Below are positions 9,405-17,264 of a stretch of DNA of 55,418 nt, piece by piece. Within the stretch, counting starts at the first letter, position 1. Each line of letters begins with the position of its first letter. The stretch spans positions 1 to 55,418 of the forward strand of contig NZ_FOKR01000007.1 in the NCBI RefSeq assembly GCF_900112195.1. Reading direction: 5' to 3'. Under the pieces are notes generated by a model. It was not told the origin of the DNA and searched no databases. It was given only the letters and a program-made list of their open reading frames with translations. Made by a program: the position numbers and the translations under genes. The DNA comes from Butyrivibrio sp. YAB3001. GTDB taxonomy: Bacteria; Bacillota; Clostridia; Lachnospirales; Lachnospiraceae.

Positions 9405-9456
9405 ATTCAAATTGATTGAATTGTCATTGCAATTCAACAAATAACGAGTTTATAAT
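9405..9456 (+). promoter_or_regulatory. Promoter with overlapping dyads before the DUF6465-ParA pair
   Basis: A promoter is visible: TTGCAA (9427-9432), 18-base spacer, TATAAT (9451-9456). A perfect inverted repeat, TTGAATTG-N6-CAATTCAA (9416-9437), covers the -35 box, and a further ATTCAA at 9405-9410 forms a second dyad with TTGAAT at 9416-9421. Alternating half-sites over a -35 box suggest a repressor operator. The regulator is unknown. Confidence 0.55.
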
Positions 9457-9488
9457 CATAGAAAAGGCTTGAAAAGGGGGAATTTAGT

Positions 9489-9743
9489 ATGGCCAGAAAA
9501 AGTAGTGTTGAACGAGCTAACAAGGTTACCGGCGGTTTTGCCACAGCCCAGAAGAATATCGTAATTCAGTATGGCAATAAAGAACGAAATGCTGATGAGC
9601 TCTTAAATCTTATCAAGGCAGACGCGCTTGCAAAGGGGATAAGCGAAGCTGATTTTGATAAGATTGATGTTTATGTAAAGCCCGAGGAGCAGAAAGTTTT
9701 TTATGTTGTAAATGAAGACATCAACGGTAGCATTGACTTCTAA
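9489..9743 (+). CDS. DUF6465 family small protein
   Basis: An 84-residue protein with a strong GGGGG-type ribosome binding site. The core KNIVIQYGNKERNADELLNL and the C-terminal IDVYVKPEEQKVFYVVNEDI match the small DUF6465 family of Lachnospiraceae, in which the ending usually reads as a KPE...YYVIN strand. A Lys/Arg-rich start precedes a predicted beta-alpha-beta domain. It is 12 bases upstream of the ParA gene and surely co-transcribed with it. Function unknown; as a possible partner of ParA it might play the part ParB normally plays, but no DNA-binding motif is visible. Confidence 0.72.
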   Translation: MARKSSVERANKVTGGFATAQKNIVIQYGNKERNADELLNLIKADALAKGISEADFDKIDVYVKPEEQKVFYVVNEDINGSIDF

Positions 9744-9755
9744 GGAGGAAAAACT

Positions 9756-10517
9756 ATGGCAACAGTTTTTGTTGTGGCCAACCAGAAAGGCGGTATCGGA
9801 AAAAGCACTACTGCGACAAATCTGGCTGGAATCTTGGGGAAAGAATACAAAACGCTTCTCATAGACGCTGATCCGCAGGGGAACAGTTCCAGCACCTATG
9901 AGGCAAAGATTGAAAATGTACCAACTCTTTACGATGTAATGATCGACTCTGATAAGCTTCCCATTTTCGAAGCAATACAGCATACTGAAAATGGCGATAT
10001 CGTGGCATCTGACCCGCTTCTTGTTAAGGCAGAAAAGATGCTGGATGGTGATATTGAAGGCTTTTATCGACTTAAGGATGCTCTTGATGAACTTACCGGT
10101 TATGACTATATTGTCATCGATACTGCGCCATCACTCAACATAATACTATATAACTGCCTTATAGCAGCTCACAAGGTTATTATCCCTGTAACTGCCGATT
10201 CATACGCAATGCAGGGCATCTGGCAGCTTCACGACACCATTATGTCAGTTAAGCGCAGACAGAATAAAGATCTTTCAATCGCAGGTCTTTTGCTTGTTAA
10301 ATATTCAGGAAGATCCAATCTGGAAAAAGAAATCCGCGACAATATAGAAGAAAATGCTCAGAAAATGGGTACTCATCTTTTTAACACCATAATACGTGAA
10401 TGTGTCAAGACAAAAGAGGCTCAGGAATATAAGAAACTTCTTATCGACTATGCGCCTAAATGCAATACCTGCCTTGATTACATTGATTTTGCAAAGGAAC
10501 TGCTCACAGCAAAGTGA
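9756..10517 (+). CDS. ParA/Soj-family ATPase
   Basis: A 253-residue ParA-type ATPase, which in known systems binds DNA nonspecifically and moves cargo such as plasmids, chromosome origins or protein clusters. The deviant Walker A motif is perfect (KGGIGKST, residues about 11-18), followed by the LLIDADPQGN switch and the DYIVIDTAPS Walker B-like strand. Length and motifs are those of a complete protein. No parB or obvious parS cluster is present, which argues against simple chromosome segregation by a Soj/Spo0J pair; the upstream DUF6465 protein is the only linked partner. An alternative role is positioning of a large complex (as with MinD- or McdA-like proteins). Confidence 0.88.
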   Translation: MATVFVVANQKGGIGKSTTATNLAGILGKEYKTLLIDADPQGNSSSTYEAKIENVPTLYDVMIDSDKLPIFEAIQHTENGDIVASDPLLVKAEKMLDGDIEGFYRLKDALDELTGYDYIVIDTAPSLNIILYNCLIAAHKVIIPVTADSYAMQGIWQLHDTIMSVKRRQNKDLSIAGLLLVKYSGRSNLEKEIRDNIEENAQKMGTHLFNTIIRECVKTKEAQEYKKLLIDYAPKCNTCLDYIDFAKELLTAK

Positions 10518-10527
10518 CTTGCATAAT

Positions 10528-10570
10528 AATACCTACAATCTTGGATCCTATCTCCTAGATTGTAGGTATT
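10528..10570 (+). terminator. Long perfect hairpin between ParA and EAL genes
   Basis: A perfect 14-bp inverted repeat (10528-10541 with 10557-10570, 15-nt loop) begins 11 bases after the ParA stop. No U-run follows at once on either strand; a second AT-only dyad, GCAAAAAA-N6-TTTTTTGC, lies at 10584-10605. The pair probably separates the convergent ParA and EAL transcripts. The first hairpin could instead be a protein-binding site. Confidence 0.5.
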
Positions 10571-10643
10571 CATAAATGTAATTGCAAAAAACACGCCTTT
10601 TTTGCGGATTTCGTTCAACAATGTTTGCATGGAATACACTTAT

Positions 10644-12539
10644 CTACTTTACCACATATCTTTCCAGGAATTCATCCATCGGAAGTGCTCTCGCATAATA
10701 AAATCCCTGAAGATACTTGCATCCTATTTCTCTCATCTGCCTTGCCATATTTTCATCTTCTATTCCTTCAGCCGTTATTTCGAATCCCATGCTTGAAAAT
10801 GTCTTAACCATGCTAGGAAGCATTTCATCTGGCTTTTTGATGTAATCCCAGACTATGCTCATATCCAATTTAATGCAGATAAATGGGCATTGTTTTACCC
10901 TTGTCATATTAGAATAACCTTTGCCATAATCATCCAAAACCAATTGGAATCCCAACTGCCTTATGGTATTTGCCTGATTGACCAAAAGCTGATCATCTAC
11001 CATATGCTCTTCTGTTATCTCTAAATGGATGTACTTTGGATCAATTTCATATTCAGTCATGCTTTTCATCAGTATTTCACCTAAATCTGCTCGCATAAAC
11101 TGAATCGGTGAAAGGTTAACGTTTATCCAGGACATTCCCATTTTATCCAGATCATTGTCCTTGATAAACTTGCAAACCTTGACAAATACCTGATGGCCCA
11201 TCTCATTGATACGGCCATTTTGCTCAGCTATCGGAATGAAAAGGTCCGGAGGTATTATTTTCCCCTCAGAGTCCCTGATCCTGGCAAGCGCCTCAGCTCC
11301 GGCCAGCTTACCGGTCCTGGCATCCATAATCGGCTGAAGGAATACTTCAACAAGGTTCTGATCCAGCGCATACGCCATTGCCCTCTTTACTTCCATCTCC
11401 TTACGGGCTTTGGTTGCATGCTCTGCACCAATTTCTTTTACCTCATTCCTGTCAGCTCTATCAGCCTCAATCGATGCTATAGTTAATAATTGCGACAAAA
11501 CACTAAATGGTATCTTGGCAACAGACGAATCTAAATAGGCACAGCCGATATCAAAATAAAACTCTGCATCTTCCGCAACCCATGGATTTCTAAACCTCTC
11601 CTGCAACTTTCTGTTTATCTCATCCTTATCACATTTTTCCTCATAAAGGATTACAAATCGCCCATCCCGGTTATAAAAAATCTTTTTCTTTTTAAACTCT
11701 TTTCGCAGATATTCACCAATCTTGTAGTTGCCTATATCCATCTGCCTTGAGCCATAGAGTTCTTTTAACTCGTTATAATTATGGATAGTAAATGCAAAAA
11801 GAGTAAATTTCTTCCTGTCATTAATCTCTTCCAGATACTCCAAAAGCGCCCGGTTATTGAATAGCCAGGTTCTTCCTTCCATATAAAAATCGGGATTTTC
11901 AAAGGAAAGGTAAATAGTTATAAGCGCCAGCAGACAGAATGTATCCATCAAAAGATACTTAGGGAACAACAGCCTTACAATTGTCCCACCTAGCAAAATG
12001 ACGTTATACCAGAAAAGTATATGATATTCACTTTTTATCCTGAGATCCTCTTTACGCGTGAAAACACCGTAAAAACTAAGGCAAAGATAAAGCCAGAATA
12101 CAAAATACAAAAGATTGTAAAGCGGTGCGCTGTGATACCCCTCTTCATCCATGTAGTAGAACCATCTGGTAAAAGAAGTTGTGAGCACTATGACTATTGA
12201 AATAGCAAACGGCATTGCAATAATATACCGTTTGGTTTTACTGTTGAGGAAATTGAGCCTGAGAGCAGAGGCTGTAAAAATAAAGAAATAATAGGCTCTT
12301 GCAAAAAACGCAATAAAATAAGCGCTATTAACCACATACAAAGTAAATAGCGAAAAATCTTGATGGCTTGAATCCGCCGCACTGGATACGATATCCAAAA
12401 TCATTACTGAACATTCAATAATGATCAAGTGGATAAATGTTCTATTCATCCTAAGCGGAACGCGGGGTAATGAAAAATAATACCCTACAAACACGCCCAA
12501 AACTAATAAACTTGGAAAAACAAAGCTGTAATTCCACAT
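10644..12539 (-). CDS. Membrane c-di-GMP phosphodiesterase with degenerate GGDEF and active EAL
   Basis: A 631-residue protein predicted to degrade c-di-GMP. About seven membrane helices fill the first 220 residues as an integral membrane sensor. A GGDEF-like domain follows but its catalytic motif has decayed (NRDGRF in place of GGDEF), so it is likely regulatory only. The EAL domain looks intact: AEALARI, VNLSPIQF, LEITEEH, LDDYGKGYSN, CIKLD and AEGIEDE supply the metal- and substrate-binding residues. GAGG lies 7 bases before the start. It is a single-gene unit convergent with ParA. With the diguanylate cyclase 2.3 kb away it forms an opposed make/break pair for the same second messenger. 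Confidence 0.9.
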   Translation of the reverse strand: MWNYSFVFPSLLVLGVFVGYYFSLPRVPLRMNRTFIHLIIIECSVMILDIVSSAADSSHQDFSLFTLYVVNSAYFIAFFARAYYFFIFTASALRLNFLNSKTKRYIIAMPFAISIVIVLTTSFTRWFYYMDEEGYHSAPLYNLLYFVFWLYLCLSFYGVFTRKEDLRIKSEYHILFWYNVILLGGTIVRLLFPKYLLMDTFCLLALITIYLSFENPDFYMEGRTWLFNNRALLEYLEEINDRKKFTLFAFTIHNYNELKELYGSRQMDIGNYKIGEYLRKEFKKKKIFYNRDGRFVILYEEKCDKDEINRKLQERFRNPWVAEDAEFYFDIGCAYLDSSVAKIPFSVLSQLLTIASIEADRADRNEVKEIGAEHATKARKEMEVKRAMAYALDQNLVEVFLQPIMDARTGKLAGAEALARIRDSEGKIIPPDLFIPIAEQNGRINEMGHQVFVKVCKFIKDNDLDKMGMSWINVNLSPIQFMRADLGEILMKSMTEYEIDPKYIHLEITEEHMVDDQLLVNQANTIRQLGFQLVLDDYGKGYSNMTRVKQCPFICIKLDMSIVWDYIKKPDEMLPSMVKTFSSMGFEITAEGIEDENMARQMREIGCKYLQGFYYARALPMDEFLERYVVK

Positions 12540-12743
12540 AGGAAGTCCTCAGTAAAGCACAATCGATGCATGAAAATCACAATCCAATAACCAGTTGAAA
12601 AAGCAATAAAATAGTTTCAAAAAGTCATCAATCATCTTAGTATTTTTATACATCAATAATACACTAATACGTCAAATAATATACTACATTTCAGCAAATA
12701 TTATAAAAAATTAATCTTTGGAATTCTTTTGCCAATCTTCACC

Positions 12744-13068
12744 CTAAAATGGTTTTAATCGTTTAGCTATAACATCTATTGCTTCAATAAGCCTTTTCTT
12801 CCCTTTGTCATTTAAGTACGCTTTATTTAAGTGGCTTTTATTATAGTGAAGATATGTATCCTTTGTCTCAGCAATCAGAAGTTTTGTAAATGGATCCCAA
12901 AAACGGACTGTCTATCACACGCGCGCTTATAACTTCTGATTTATCAATATCTCTGATAACGTTGACAGAAAAATCATCTGTAATCCACTCATCCAGATAA
13001 ACATTATCAAAATATGTAGGTGGATGATATATAGAGTTATCTATATCCCCCAATACTATCTTTAACAT
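12744..13068 (-). pseudogene. Broken DUF4869 gene joined to an out-of-frame remnant
   Basis: From 13068 the frame reads like the start of a DUF4869 protein (MLKIVLGDIDNSIYHPPTYF, then DEWITD and DKSEVISARVIDSPFLGSI) with a good GGGAG ribosome binding site, but it ends at 12868 after 66 residues, about half the usual length. Immediately at that point, in the next frame, an open stretch runs from about 12898 to a stop at 12744-12746, reading roughly 50 residues (DPFTKLLIAETKDTYLHYNK and onward). It has no start of its own. I infer a deletion or frameshift that joined a truncated DUF4869 gene to the tail of something else. DUF4869 itself has no known function that I can state with confidence. 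Confidence 0.5.
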
Positions 13069-13280
13069 TCCATCTTCTCCCTACTGTTTGGAACCACAGC
13101 ACAATTGTTTTTGCACAGTTCCACATTTTTATTGCTTAGTAACATCACACTTATACTATTATTGCGATTCGCACTCAACTTCCGCCAAATACATTATCTA
13201 TATATAATATTCAATTCTATGAATCCAAACACGAGAAACAATTTTTGTCAATATTTAAGTAATTACCATACAAAAACCAT

Positions 13281-13308
13281 CAGGCGGACATGTTAGCATG
13301 TCCGCCTG
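13281..13308 (-). terminator. Intrinsic terminator after the lipoprotein gene
   Basis: A perfect 12-bp, GC-rich stem (CAGGCGGACATG with its complement, TTAG loop) lies 45 bases past the end of the lipoprotein gene. Read on the minus strand it is followed by ATGGTTTTTG. It is the clear terminator for that gene. Confidence 0.8.
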
Positions 13309-13353
13309 TACTTTAATCTAAACGTGTTGTTATTGTTACTCACTCAATTATGA

Positions 13354-14280
13354 TCAATACTTGAATGTAAAGTCATATGCCTCTTCTGGACCAACGATAG
13401 CGCTATCTGTCTCTGATACATAAAAAGTAGCTCCAAGTACAGAGTAGTCGATGGTACCTTTAATCGTATCATCATCGCTGGTGAAGTGAATGACTTCTTC
13501 GTCCCCGGGATAATCCTGGATATAGCCGTATCCGCTAAATTCGTGTTCGTCATCGATGTGAACACGCACATTATATGAATCGCTCTCCATTCCCTCTGTA
13601 ATTATAAGATAGCAGTCACCGGCATAGTCACCGTAAAAGCCGCAAGGTGTTGAATCAGGGAAAGAAAAAGTAACCTCACCGTTCAAGTCAGCAAGTACGC
13701 TTGCAAGGCTATAAGCGTCCTGCTTGTATCGCATAGCTGTATTGTAGTTGATGATCATAGGCTGCATTGAACCACCCTCATAAGCATAGCTCATTTTTTC
13801 TGCAACAGCTGGAACATAGCTTTCCCATCTCTCATTTTCAGAAGTAAATTCGCCGGAATTAGCAGGATCTTTTTCATTGATTCTATCTGCAAGGCTTTTA
13901 TCTTCTAACTTCCATACCAAAATTGTCCATTGGCTTAATTCATTAATATCAGCCTGAGTTTCCGCAGACATTCTGATCATTTCATATTTATCATAAAGTT
14001 CATTTACCTTAACAAGCTCGTCTGAGAGATTTTCAGAGCCGGAAATAATATCGTTTATTTCGTTTTGTATCTGCTCAGTATAATCCTGGGATTGGGATTC
14101 TGCCCCTGATTCTGTACCAGAAGACTCACTGGTTTCAGCGCCAGCAGAATTATCAACTTCTTTCTCGCCACCAACCTGCTCAAACAATCCGGCGTCGCCA
14201 CCTTCTTCAACTGCCTCTTTTCCGCAACCGCCAAGCACAAAGACCGCGGCTAATAATATTGCCAAAATTCTTTTTTTCAT
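13354..14280 (-). CDS. Predicted secreted lipoprotein with helical LprI-like region
   Basis: A 308-residue lipoprotein: a signal peptide ending in LGGC, a Gly/Ser/Glu-rich low-complexity linker (about residues 24-65), a helical stretch of about 80 residues (IQNEINDIISGSENLSDEL to KSLADRINE) and a beta-rich C-terminal region. The helical part vaguely resembles the lysozyme-inhibitor-like LprI fold, but I would not assign it on that. An AGGAAGA site precedes the start and a strong terminator follows, so it is a single-gene unit. Its C-terminal half resembles in style the first lipoprotein of the window (both are short-motif beta proteins), but I cannot show that they are related. Confidence 0.72.
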   Translation of the reverse strand: MKKRILAILLAAVFVLGGCGKEAVEEGGDAGLFEQVGGEKEVDNSAGAETSESSGTESGAESQSQDYTEQIQNEINDIISGSENLSDELVKVNELYDKYEMIRMSAETQADINELSQWTILVWKLEDKSLADRINEKDPANSGEFTSENERWESYVPAVAEKMSYAYEGGSMQPMIINYNTAMRYKQDAYSLASVLADLNGEVTFSFPDSTPCGFYGDYAGDCYLIITEGMESDSYNVRVHIDDEHEFSGYGYIQDYPGDEEVIHFTSDDDTIKGTIDYSVLGATFYVSETDSAIVGPEEAYDFTFKY

Positions 14281-14351
14281 AATCTTCCTCCAAAAATATG
14301 CTTTATATATGGTAGCATAGATTGGTGTGTTTTTGAATTTCTACGCAAAAG

Positions 14352-15110
14352 TCATTTTTCATTCAATATGCCTTCCGCCTCCGGCTTTTCCGCTCCGAGA
14401 TATTGGAATGGTAAAAACAATTGCCTAAGAGATTCAGAGCTTGACCAATCAATCTTGGAAATAAATGTTACAAATGAACGCATTGCATTTTGCGGATTCT
14501 TGATACTGAAAAAAGTCCCAATGGTTGCCTTATCGGATTTGTTTGTCTGGTAGAGTTCTGGGACTATTTCTGCTTTTAACGAATTGATAAAGGTGGACAC
14601 TTCCTTTATCAATTCCGCTTCCTCAGGAATATCCTTCAGTGCATTTATGATAACTCTCTCCAACGCACCATTCTCATCGGCAGGAATAACCAATAGATAT
14701 GTATTTATGGTTTTGGATTGTCCAAATGAATCAGTAATGTCGTTGCTAAGCCATTGCCCGCCCCTGATAGTAAGACTACCCAGTGCCTTTTTGATTCTTC
14801 TTGCTATCTTGCCGTCAGTATCTTCATCCCTGTCAGTTACAATCATTAAAGATGCAATATCTTTTTCAATGAGCATTGTATTTACTCGATGCTTTTCTAC
14901 AAATGACGCAAATTTCCCGTTACCACCAACACCACATAAGATAAGCTGACTATCTTCCTTAGCAAGACTTTCTATGTGTTCATAGGCGTCATTTTCTGTT
15001 ATGCCTATCACATTACTGTTTTCGTGCTTCCATCCATATACATTTTGTAAAAAGTAACTAATAAGCAGAACGTCAGATACGCCTTCTACGAGTACTAATT
15101 CTGTCATCAT
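14352..15110 (-). CDS. TOPRIM-domain protein (DUF3226/OLD-nuclease-like)
   Basis: A 252-residue protein that I read as a stand-alone TOPRIM nuclease-type domain. The first strand has the signature Glu (ELVLVEGVSD), and the later LMIVTDRDEDTDGK supplies the acidic DxD residues, the layout of the OLD-type TOPRIM fold and DUF3226. It overlaps the ATPase gene by four bases (ATGA) and so is made together with it. In OLD, PARIS and related defence systems an ATPase holds a TOPRIM effector inactive until phage infection; the same division of labour is plausible here. Note the 252-residue length, shorter than AriB-type effectors. The exact family is uncertain. Confidence 0.7.
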   Translation of the reverse strand: MMTELVLVEGVSDVLLISYFLQNVYGWKHENSNVIGITENDAYEHIESLAKEDSQLILCGVGGNGKFASFVEKHRVNTMLIEKDIASLMIVTDRDEDTDGKIARRIKKALGSLTIRGGQWLSNDITDSFGQSKTINTYLLVIPADENGALERVIINALKDIPEEAELIKEVSTFINSLKAEIVPELYQTNKSDKATIGTFFSIKNPQNAMRSFVTFISKIDWSSSESLRQLFLPFQYLGAEKPEAEGILNEK

Positions 15111-16231
15111 AAGCGTACCTCAAATTCAAATACTTTCTTATTATCATAAACATATTTGCCTGTAACGTTCCTGGCAACAACATTGATAGCATTACTATCC
15201 GGTGATTTGATTTTCTTTAGAGTTATAACTTTGATAGGATCTTTCTTTTCAGTTTCATTTTCATAATCACCATATTTCAATATGGCATCTATGACTTCAT
15301 TACTATGAGTCGCTATAAATAGCTGAACATTTAACTTATTTGCCAGTGCAAAAACAACGGGAAACAATGTATCATAATACTTTTTGTGAAGTCCCGTTTC
15401 AATTTCATCAATTAATAATATTGAATCTGAAGAAGCAAACATTTTGTTAAGAATATAGAGAATCTTCTTGATGCCGTCTCCATATACTGAAAAAGGCATG
15501 CTTGAGCCATTTTGGGTAATAATGGTTTCAAGATATGTCCCGTCATCTGCCTTGGTATAACAAATATCTGCTATTTCGCTATCAAATTGTCTTAGAATAT
15601 CAATTGTAAGTTTCTTATATTCCGGATTATCCACAATGTTCTGTAAAAGGTCATACCTCATGTGCCCAAAAGAGGGTATGTATTGAACTTCTTTTTTCAT
15701 TGCCACTCCTGGCAACCCAGTGTCCATAGATGTACATCTAATATTCTGCTCTGCGATTTTTTTGTTTGTCTGAGAGGCTATTCTACCAATAAAAACTTTG
15801 GCGGTTTCAGGTAAAAAAGCTGAAGATCTTTTATATTGCAGCTTTTCACGCGGAGATAACGCAGATAATTGCAAAGCCTCATCACCAGAAATATTTTTTT
15901 CTTGTCCGCTAAGCTGAAATCTCAGAGTACCATTGCTGCTTTCTGCATATATGTCAAATTCTAACTGATCAGCCGACTGATCAATATCGAACAGTTTTAT
16001 AAATGAAACGAAAAAGCTGTTTCTATCAGGGCTAAGAACTGAACGTTGATTAATTATCTTTTTTATAGAGCCAATCTGTGTTTTTGCAAATAAAAACTGA
16101 ATAGCTTCTAGAAAAGTGGTCTTTCCGCTATTATTATCACCTACTATGAGGTTTATATTTGAAAAATCAGTAATCTCTAGCTGTTTGATACCTCTAAATC
16201 TATTTATTTCAATTGAATTGATGTGTCCCAT
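15107..16231 (-). CDS. AAA/ABC-type ATPase, RecF/OLD-like
   Basis: A 374-residue ATPase of the AAA_15/AAA_21 (SMC/RecF-like) group. The N-terminus is diagnostic: INRFRGIKQLEI, then Walker A GDNNSGKT (residues about 31-38). The signature region is YGDGIKK, Walker B is SILLIDEIETGLH, and the switch histidine is in FIATHSNEV. The coiled-coil insert is short. It is the central gene of a three-gene operon (XRE - ATPase - TOPRIM) with the starts and stops overlapping. Such ATPases normally act as sensors or loaders of an attached nuclease in antiphage systems. No restriction-modification genes are nearby. Confidence 0.85.
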   Translation of the reverse strand: MGHINSIEINRFRGIKQLEITDFSNINLIVGDNNSGKTTFLEAIQFLFAKTQIGSIKKIINQRSVLSPDRNSFFVSFIKLFDIDQSADQLEFDIYAESSNGTLRFQLSGQEKNISGDEALQLSALSPREKLQYKRSSAFLPETAKVFIGRIASQTNKKIAEQNIRCTSMDTGLPGVAMKKEVQYIPSFGHMRYDLLQNIVDNPEYKKLTIDILRQFDSEIADICYTKADDGTYLETIITQNGSSMPFSVYGDGIKKILYILNKMFASSDSILLIDEIETGLHKKYYDTLFPVVFALANKLNVQLFIATHSNEVIDAILKYGDYENETEKKDPIKVITLKKIKSPDSNAINVVARNVTGKYVYDNKKVFEFEVRL

Positions 16232-16557
16232 TATTCATCTCCTCCAATTTTTTCGAAGCTAACAACAAGTTTTGTATTTGTAGATGCTGCTATTTTCTGT
16301 AACGTATCAAGTCGCGGTGCAACTTTACCATTTAGTATTTTACTTATATTAGACTGGGACATTCCGGTTATTTTGCACAAATCTTCCTGTGTAAGTTTAT
16401 TATCGTCCAAAACCCTTTGTATTTCGGCGGATACTCCGTTTAGCATATCACCTAAAGCACTATTAGCATTGTTGGCAGAAGTTATTTCCGAGCCAGAAGC
16501 AGGTTTTTTCAGCTTGTTTATCTGTTCAAATATTGCATCAATTTCGTTTTCACCCAT
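16231..16557 (-). CDS. XRE-family repressor of the ATPase-TOPRIM operon
   Basis: A 108-residue protein with a C-terminal Cro/C1-type helix-turn-helix (VLDDNKLTQEDLCKITGMSQ and SNISKILNGKVAPRLDTLQK); the N-terminal 45 residues are helical and probably mediate dimerisation or contact with a partner. The start at 16557 is 7 bases after a GGAGG; the frame could open five codons earlier, but that would use the binding site as coding sequence. Its stop overlaps the ATPase start. A large perfect dyad covers its own promoter and ribosome binding site, so it probably represses its own operon. Confidence 0.82.
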   Translation of the reverse strand: MGENEIDAIFEQINKLKKPASGSEITSANNANSALGDMLNGVSAEIQRVLDDNKLTQEDLCKITGMSQSNISKILNGKVAPRLDTLQKIAASTNTKLVVSFEKIGGDE

Positions 16558-16558
16558 A

Positions 16559-16629
16559 ATAATGCCCTCCATTTATGTTAAGTATAACATAAATGGAGGG
16601 CATTATACAAAATATGTTTTATTTAACAA
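16559..16629 (-). promoter_or_regulatory. Promoter and giant operator dyad of the XRE-ATPase-TOPRIM operon
   Basis: On the minus strand TTGTTA (16624-16629), a 16-base spacer and TATAAT (16602-16607) form a good promoter. A perfect inverted repeat with 22-base arms and an AGTA centre (16559-16606) runs from the -10 box to the bases just before the start codon, and includes the GGAGG. Its core is TATGTTA-N4-TAACATA. As DNA it is a strong repressor site; in a transcript reading through from upstream genes it would fold and hide the ribosome binding site. Confidence 0.8.
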
Positions 16630-16644
16630 TATTTTATTTATGCG

Positions 16645-16672
16645 ACGAATATGTTATTATTAACATATTCGT
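16645..16672. promoter_or_regulatory. Second copy of the operator dyad
   Basis: A perfect 12-base-arm inverted repeat with TTAT centre (16645-16656 with 16661-16672) contains the same core, TATGTTA-N4-TAACATA, as the dyad over the promoter. The two centres are 76 bases apart, close to seven helical turns, which suits cooperative binding or looping. There is no U-run next to it, so it is not a terminator. Confidence 0.7.
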
Positions 16673-16701
16673 AGACTGTAATAAGGATTTATCAAGCAGA
16701 A

Positions 16702-17168
16702 TTAAACTGATTTGTCCAAATCCTTATATTGTGAAGAAAGACTAATATAGAATCCAATATCTACACTTGATTTTTCCAAATACTTAACACAAAATAAAGC
16801 CGCCAAAAACCACGTCGCACCTAGAAACGGGACCTTACCAACAGTACTTATTATTTCTAAAACTTCTCTTATACAAACCTTGTAATCCCATTTTTTCCAA
16901 TAAAAAAGAATAAAAAAACAGGATAAAACATGAGATTATATAGCCAAAATGGAATCAAAAGACTTTTCAGTTTCCCTTTAATATATGTGTTTACCGGTTT
17001 ATATCCCTTATAAAGCATTCCTGAAATAAAAAAGAAAAAAGGCATGTGAAAAGATCCAATAAAACTGGTAATGGGCCCATATGCATGTGCCCATACTACC
17101 ATTATTATTCCAATTCCTTTAGCTATATCAAGATAAATCTGTCTATTTAATGTAGTTCTTTCTTCCAT
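16702..17168 (-). pseudogene. Frameshifted, truncated acyltransferase 3 family gene
   Basis: The frame from 17168 reads as the beginning of a membrane acyltransferase (YLDIAKGIGIIMVVWAHAYG, then SFHMPFFFFISGMLYKG), the O-acetylase type that decorates sugars. It stops at 16869 just after an A6 run (16891-16896). In the neighbouring frame the same protein goes on (GKVPFLGATWFLAALFCV) to a stop at 16702-16704. One extra A would restore the frame, but the repaired product would still be only about 155 residues, half the usual length, so the C-terminal half is also lost. It lies at the end of the polysaccharide locus, 96 bases after an XRE gene. Confidence 0.8.
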
Positions 17169-17264
17169 AATGTTCTTTCCAGAAAACATAGTTTTCCCCA
17201 ATACCAAATCTTAGAAATAATCTTATCTTCAGAAAATCTGCAATTTCACTTCGGTATTTAAATA

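Noticed and set aside
9756..10517. ParA as sign of an integrated plasmid
   Set aside because: No ParB, Rep or relaxase genes nearby, and neighbours look chromosomal.
14352..16231. Naming the ATPase-TOPRIM pair as PARIS (AriA-AriB)
   Set aside because: Lengths are short and the TOPRIM protein looks nearer to DUF3226 than DUF4435; I can only support the general OLD/PARIS-like architecture.
16645..16672. Dyad as a terminator of the acyltransferase remnant
   Set aside because: No U-run on either strand, and its core is shared with the operator over the XRE promoter.
16891..16896. A6 run as programmed frameshift or phase-variable tract
   Set aside because: Repairing the frame still gives a protein of half length, so decay is the simpler explanation.
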